From contig NZ_MVIW01000003.1 of assembly GCF_002072185.1 (NCBI RefSeq), positions 1 through 64,000 of the forward strand: a DNA stretch of 64,000 nt. Reading direction: 5' to 3'. This document shows, piece after piece, positions 59,938 through 64,000 of this stretch. Origin of the DNA: Actinomyces denticolens. Lineage in GTDB: Bacteria > Actinomycetota > Actinomycetes > Actinomycetales > Actinomycetaceae. The position numbers and the translations under genes were made by a program. Each line of letters begins with the position of its first letter. Within the stretch, counting starts at the first letter, position 1. Below the pieces are notes generated by a model. It worked only from the letters and a program-made list of their open reading frames with translations, made no database searches and was not told the DNA's origin.

Positions 59938-62075
59938 CAGTGGGCCTCCTTCGCGAGGATCGCCTCGAGCTCGGGCGTGATGGCGAAGACGTGGTCCGGG
60001 TTGCCATCGACCGGCTTGAGGGTGGGGCGGGTCTCGAGGCCCACGGTGGGGTGGGAGGAGCGCGGCGCGAAGCGGTCGCCGGAGACGAACTCCGAGGGGC
60101 TGGGCACGGTGCCGCGGACCTGGTGGAGGCGGTTGGAGCCCGCCTCGATGGACAGAACGGCGCCGAGCAGGCCCCGGGTGTACTCGTGGGTCGGGTTGAC
60201 CAGGAGCTCGGTGGTCTCGGCCTGCTCGACCACCTGGCCGGCGTACATGACGGTGATCCGGTGGGCGAGCTTGGCGACCAGCGCCAGGTCGTGGGAGACG
60301 AACACCATCGCGAAGCCGAGCTTCTCGCGCAGGTCGTTGAGGAGGTCGACGACCTGCTTCTGGACGGTGACGTCCAGAGCGGTGGTGGGCTCGTCGGCCA
60401 GGACGAGGCTGGGGTCGCGGGTCAGTGCCATGGCGATGAGGACGCGCTGGCGCTGTCCGCCGGAGAGCTCGTGGGGGTAGCTCTTCAGGGTGCGCTCGGG
60501 GTCGAGTCCCACGAGCTCGAGGAGCTCGGTGGCGGTGCGTTTTCCCCCGCGGGAGGTGAGCTGCTTCATCTGGGCGCTGATGAGCATGGAGGGGTTGAGG
60601 GACGACAGGGCGTCCTGGTAGATCATGCTCATCTCATGGCCGCGCAGGGCATTGTGCTGCTCGGGCGTCATCTCGAGGATGTTCTTGCCCTTGAACAGGA
60701 TCTCGCCGGTGATGCGGGCGGTCGGGGGGAGCAGCCCCATGACGGCCATCGAGGAGATCGACTTGCCGCAGCCGGACTCGCCGACCAGGCCCATCGTCTC
60801 CCCTGGGCGCACCGAGAAGGAGACGTCGTCGACGATGTTGACCTCCCCGTGCTGGGCGGGGAAGGCGATGGACAGGTTCTTGACCTCCAGGACCGGGGCG
60901 GCCCCCGTGTCGGTGTAGACGAGACGATCGCCGCGCTCGCGCTCGGCGACCGCCAGTTGCCGGAGGCGCTCGGCCAGCGGCACGTCCTCGGCGGCCGGCT
61001 CGACGATCCCGGTGAGGCTGCTCATCTCCCCGCCCTCGGCGGCGCCGGCGGGCACCGAGGCGTGGGCCTCGACGGCGGCGCCGGCCTCGTCCCAGGCCTT
61101 GGCGGTCTCGACGGCCTCCATGGCCTCCTCATCGGCCTGGACGTCGACCTTGCGGCGGATGCGCGGCGAGGCCATGGCGTCGGTGAGGCCCTCGGACAGG
61201 ACATTGAGGCACAGGGTGGTGATGAGGATCATGAGGCCGGGGAAGAAGGTCGGCCACCAGGCCCCCTGCAGGAGGAGCTCCTTGCCCTCGGAGAGCATGT
61301 TGCCCCAGGTGGGGGTGTTGACGGACTTGATGCCCGCGCCGATGAAGGACAGCGAGGCCTCGAAGACGATCGCGTCGGCCACGAGCACAGTGGCGAAGAC
61401 CATGATCGGGGCGATGCAGTTGCGGGCGACGTGCTTGGCCAGGATCCAGGGCACGGAGGCCCCCATGACCTTGGAGGCCGCCACGTAGTCCTCCCCGAAC
61501 TGGGACAGGATGTTGGCGCGCACGACGCGGGTGAGCTGCGGGATGTAGAGGATGGCGATCGACACGATGATCACCGGGAGCATCGGCAGGCTCTGCGACA
61601 GGGCGGAGACGAGCACGGCCGCCAGGGCGATGCCCGGGAAGGACATGAGGATGTCCAGGAAGCGCATGAGGATCTCGGAGAGCCACTTGCGCGCGGTGGC
61701 GGCGATGGCGCCCAGGACCACGGCGACGGCCAGGGCGAGGGCCGTGGCGGACAGGCCGACGACGATGGAGACGCGCGAGCCGTAGACGACGCGGGAGAAG
61801 ACGTCGCGCCCGGTCTTGTCGGTGCCGAAGAACTGCTCCCCATTGGGGGCCACGGTGACCGTGGTGATCTCGCCGATGCCCTCCTGATAGGTGGTTCCCT
61901 CGGCGAGACCCGTGGCGGAGGGGTTGTAGGTGGCGATGACCGGGGCGAGGATCCCCATGAGCACGATCGCGAGAAGGACGACGACGGCGATCTTGGAGCC
62001 GAGCGGCAGGGCCTTCCAGCCCTGGAAGCGCAGGCCGGGCTTGGCGGCCTTGTCGAGTGTGCGGCGGTGCAGCAT
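59937..62075 (-). CDS. Fused ABC permease-ATPase (DppC-DppD)
   Basis: This 712-aa protein joins a permease and an ATPase that are normally separate. Residues 1 to about 305 form a DppC-like permease (GEQFFGTDKTGRDVFSRVVYGSR, then ASKVMGASVPWILAKHVARNCIAPI). Residues about 305-390 are an acidic Ala/Glu linker. Residues about 390-712 are a DppD-like ATPase with Walker A GESGCGKSI near 430, LSGGQRQRVLIAMAL and LVLADEPTTALD, ending in the oligopeptide C-terminal domain. The start MLHRRTLDKAAK overlaps the preceding permease stop (TGATG). This fusion is known in actinobacterial peptide/sialic-acid importers. Confidence 0.92.
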   Translation of the reverse strand: MLHRRTLDKAAKPGLRFQGWKALPLGSKIAVVVLLAIVLMGILAPVIATYNPSATGLAEGTTYQEGIGEITTVTVAPNGEQFFGTDKTGRDVFSRVVYGSRVSIVVGLSATALALAVAVVLGAIAATARKWLSEILMRFLDILMSFPGIALAAVLVSALSQSLPMLPVIIVSIAILYIPQLTRVVRANILSQFGEDYVAASKVMGASVPWILAKHVARNCIAPIMVFATVLVADAIVFEASLSFIGAGIKSVNTPTWGNMLSEGKELLLQGAWWPTFFPGLMILITTLCLNVLSEGLTDAMASPRIRRKVDVQADEEAMEAVETAKAWDEAGAAVEAHASVPAGAAEGGEMSSLTGIVEPAAEDVPLAERLRQLAVAERERGDRLVYTDTGAAPVLEVKNLSIAFPAQHGEVNIVDDVSFSVRPGETMGLVGESGCGKSISSMAVMGLLPPTARITGEILFKGKNILEMTPEQHNALRGHEMSMIYQDALSSLNPSMLISAQMKQLTSRGGKRTATELLELVGLDPERTLKSYPHELSGGQRQRVLIAMALTRDPSLVLADEPTTALDVTVQKQVVDLLNDLREKLGFAMVFVSHDLALVAKLAHRITVMYAGQVVEQAETTELLVNPTHEYTRGLLGAVLSIEAGSNRLHQVRGTVPSPSEFVSGDRFAPRSSHPTVGLETRPTLKPVDGNPDHVFAITPELEAILAKEAH

Positions 62076-63040
62076 CAGACGCTCCTGATTCGCGGGTTGA
62101 CGAGGACGTAGAGCATGTCGACGATGATGTTGATGACGATGAACGCCAGCGCGACAGTGATCGAGACGCCCTGAACGATGTTGACCTCGTTGCGGGTGAT
62201 GCCATCGAGGATGAGCTGGCCCATGCCCTTGATGTTGAAGATGATCTCGATGACGACGGCGCCGCCCATCGAGTAGCCCACGCGCAGGCCCAGAACCGTC
62301 AGCGGGGTGATGAGCGCGTTGCGCAGGACGTTGCGCGCCACGACGACGCGCTTGGGGATGCCGGCGCCGATGGCGGTGCGCACGTAGTCGCGGTCGAGCT
62401 CCTCGACCATGGCGGTGCGCACGACCCGGGTGAGCGAGCCGATGTTGGGTACGGCGATGGCCAGGGCCGGCAGGAACACCTGGCGGACGTACTCGCCGGG
62501 GTCGTCGGAGAAGTGGACCCAGTCGGTGATGAGCGCCGGGAAGATCCCCGCTCCCCCGGGCACATCGGTGAGCCACTGGATGAGCAGCAGCGCCAACCAG
62601 AAGGAGGGGGTGGCCAGGCAGGCGATGGAGACGACGCGGATGATCTGGTCGGGCCAGCGGTCGCGGTACAGGGCCGCGACGACACCGAGGATCGCGGCGA
62701 CGATGATCGCCACGGCCAGGCCGATGAGGGTGAGCTGGAGAGTGATGGGGAAGGCGTCCGAGATGAGTCGGCTGATGTCGACGCCGGTGAAGCTCTGGCC
62801 GAGGTCGCCGTGGACGAGACCGACGAGGTAGTCCCAGAACCTGGTCAGGAGGGGGTCGTTGAGGTGGTGGTCGATCCGGTACTGCTCGAGGGCCTCCGCC
62901 GATGCCGCCTCGCCCAGCGCCAGGCGCGCGGGGTCTGCCGAGGAGAACGACATGACGACGAAGACGAGCAGCGTCACACCCAGCACCATGACGGGCAGCG
63001 CCAGAAGACGCCGTCCGATCAGGCGGATGAGGTTGGACAC
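62075..63040 (-). CDS. ABC permease (DppB/OppB-like)
   Basis: This 321-aa permease has an N-terminal helix (LALPVMVLGVTLLVFVVMSF), the DppB loop LALGEAASAEALEQYRIDHHLNDPLLTRFWDYLVGLVHGDLGQSF and five more helices. The coupling helix reads RTAIGAGIPKRVVVARNVLRNALITPL, and EIIFNIKGMGQLILDGITRN is the conserved late loop. It is the first gene after the promoter/terminator region that separates it from the binding-protein gene. Confidence 0.93.
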   Translation of the reverse strand: MSNLIRLIGRRLLALPVMVLGVTLLVFVVMSFSSADPARLALGEAASAEALEQYRIDHHLNDPLLTRFWDYLVGLVHGDLGQSFTGVDISRLISDAFPITLQLTLIGLAVAIIVAAILGVVAALYRDRWPDQIIRVVSIACLATPSFWLALLLIQWLTDVPGGAGIFPALITDWVHFSDDPGEYVRQVFLPALAIAVPNIGSLTRVVRTAMVEELDRDYVRTAIGAGIPKRVVVARNVLRNALITPLTVLGLRVGYSMGGAVVIEIIFNIKGMGQLILDGITRNEVNIVQGVSITVALAFIVINIIVDMLYVLVNPRIRSV

Positions 63041-63148
63041 TGGAGTGCTCCTTTGCTTCGGTGTCCCGCCCGGGTGGGCGGTGATTGGCCTGCCGACCCG
63101 CCCCGGCGCTCATGGGGCGCGAGGGGTCGGTCGGGCGACCACAGATAT

Positions 63149-63177
63149 ATTGTCTGACGTCTGATGTTCGATGGCAA
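63149..63177 (-). promoter_or_regulatory. Promoter and GntR/FadR-type operator of the nan permease operon
   Basis: On the minus strand, -35 TTGCCA (63172-63177) and -10 GACAAT (63149-63154) are 17 bp apart. The spacer holds two TCAGAC repeats, and the plus strand reads TTGTCTGACGT across the -10, close to the TGTC-n-GACA core bound by FadR-type GntR regulators such as NanR. The site is AT-rich compared with its surroundings. The regulator gene is not in the window. Confidence 0.5.
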
Positions 63178-63202
63178 ATCGGCGGCGATCCCGCCAATCG
63201 CG

Positions 63203-63239
63203 GCGCGGCGCTCCCCCGACGAGCGGAAGAGCGCCGCGC
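63203..63239 (-). terminator. Hairpin after the solute-binding protein gene
   Basis: GCGCGGCGCTC / GAGCGCCGCGC, a perfect 11-bp stem with a 15-nt loop, 28 bp after the binding-protein stop. No T-tract follows. It could terminate or attenuate transcription, so that the binding protein is made in excess over the permeases. Confidence 0.6.
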
Positions 63240-63267
63240 GCGCCTCAGGCGGATGAGCCCACGGGAC

Positions 63268-64000
63268 TCAGCTGTTGTTCGAGCCGACCCCGGTGAAGGA
63301 CAGGCCGGTCAGGGTGATCGGCTTGAAGTTGACCAGGGTGTCGCCATTCCAGGCCGTGGGAGTCTTGCGGTGGAAGATCGGGTAGAGCGGCACGACCTCG
63401 GAGATGGTGTCGAAGACCTCCTGCCAGGCCGCGACCTGCTCGTCACCCGTCTTCTGCACAGCGGCGTCCAGCATCTCCTGGACCTTGGTCTGCGACTCCT
63501 GGCCCTTCCAGTGCATGCGCTCGTCGATCCAGGTGTCGCCGGAGTACCACCAGCGCAGGAGAAGGTCCGCGTCATTGCCGAACACCGAGGGGTCGCCGGG
63601 CGCGATGACGATGTCATAGGCGTCGGGCTTGCCGTCGATGGTGTTGTAGACGTCGGCGGACTTCTTCTCCTCATAGGTGACCGTCAGGCCCGCGGCCTCG
63701 AGGTTCTCCTTGATGATGGGGCGGACCGAGGAGAACCAGCCGTGGTCGGAGCACAGCAGGCGCACGGTCTTCAGGCCGGTCTCGGCCAGGAGGGCCTTGG
63801 CCTTCTCGACGCCGCCGGTGGAGTAGTCGACCTTGGCGGCGCGGTAGGCGGGGTGCTCCTTCTGGACGAAGCAGGTGGCCGGGGTGGCCAGGCCGGCCAT
63901 GCCGTTCTTGCAGATCGACGCGTAGTCGAGGGCGTAGAGGATCGCCTGGCGGTTCTTGACCTCCTTCATGGGCTCGGAGCCGCAGTTGAACATCGCGAAC
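63268..64000 (-). CDS. Solute-binding protein, family 5 (partial, C-terminal)
   Basis: This is the C-terminal ~243 residues of an SBP_bac_5 protein; the frame stays open through the window edge, so the N-terminus and lipobox lie outside. Conserved parts are VKNRQAILYALDYASICKNGM, PAYRAAKVDYSTGGVEKAKALLAETG and VVPLYPIFHRKTPTAWNG. It is the extracellular capture subunit for the importer encoded downstream, hence probably binds sialic acid or a sialylated glycan. Family certain, ligand inferred. Confidence 0.9.
   Translation of the reverse strand, partial: FAMFNCGSEPMKEVKNRQAILYALDYASICKNGMAGLATPATCFVQKEHPAYRAAKVDYSTGGVEKAKALLAETGLKTVRLLCSDHGWFSSVRPIIKENLEAAGLTVTYEEKKSADVYNTIDGKPDAYDIVIAPGDPSVFGNDADLLLRWWYSGDTWIDERMHWKGQESQTKVQEMLDAAVQKTGDEQVAAWQEVFDTISEVVPLYPIFHRKTPTAWNGDTLVNFKPITLTGLSFTGVGSNNS

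Noticed and set aside
59922-62111. A 729-codon frame antisense to the fused permease-ATPase
   Set aside because: Mirror of a strongly supported ABC gene; low complexity.
62076-63197. N-terminal extension of the fused permease-ATPase to about 1086 aa
   Set aside because: The extra 374 residues read through the DppB-like gene in another frame and are Arg/Pro/His-rich; the true start is ATG 62075.

Overview
This window is one contiguous stretch of a very GC-rich chromosome from an Actinomycetota bacterium. It most likely belongs to the Actinomycetaceae (Actinomyces or a close relative). The evidence is the strong G/C bias at third codon positions, many leaderless ATG/GTG genes preceded by a TAnnnT box, the actinobacterial families DUF2017, DUF3039 and DUF3054, the actinobacterial gene order pncB / clpS-DUF2017-murI-MBL / rph-rdgB, and a sialic-acid catabolic cluster typical of host-associated actinomycetes. 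The species call is inference. I see no phage, insertion sequence, CRISPR array or rRNA.

Layout, left part (0-31 kb). A housekeeping block on the minus strand (ftsK, a PfkB-type sugar kinase, RNase J) faces a large SARP/BTAD-NB-ARC regulator, which converges on a DrrAB-like ABC exporter. The exporter promoter carries SARP-style heptamer direct repeats. Next come a polysaccharide deacetylase, tRNA-Glu x2 plus tRNA-Gln, a lipoprotein, gltX, a broken lipoprotein gene, a MalY/PatB-type aminotransferase, a GIY-YIG protein and an FAH-family hydrolase. Four consecutive AGCS-type amino-acid:cation symporters follow (18.9-25.2 kb), then a DUF4241-like protein, a Ski2-like helicase and a PadR/GyrI-like pair with a palindromic operator.

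Middle (31-52 kb). A divergent mmuM/mmuP pair (methionine salvage) is followed by small membrane proteins and a SatD-like operon behind a regular array of three 28-bp operator units. Then come an orphan ATP-grasp protein, proline iminopeptidase, three tRNA-Lys genes, a 55-aa protein missed by length cut-offs, a BCP peroxiredoxin and tRNA-Leu. A complete peptide/nickel-type ABC importer is transcribed from an AT-rich, metal-box-like promoter through a short leader ORF. It is followed by rph-rdgB, a 32-bp perfect hairpin, the DUF3054-MBL-murI-DUF2017-clpS operon, pncB, a helicase/DUF3039 pair and nagB.

Right part (53-64 kb). An ABC-2-like exporter and the nucleoid protein HU precede a sialic-acid operon on the minus strand. 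Its transcription order is solute-binding protein (cut by the window edge), permease, a fused permease-ATPase, a second ATPase, nanA, nanK, nanE. Together these would import Neu5Ac (or a sialoside), cleave it to ManNAc plus pyruvate, phosphorylate ManNAc and epimerise it to GlcNAc-6-P. nagB nearby could complete the route to fructose-6-P; nagA is not in the window.
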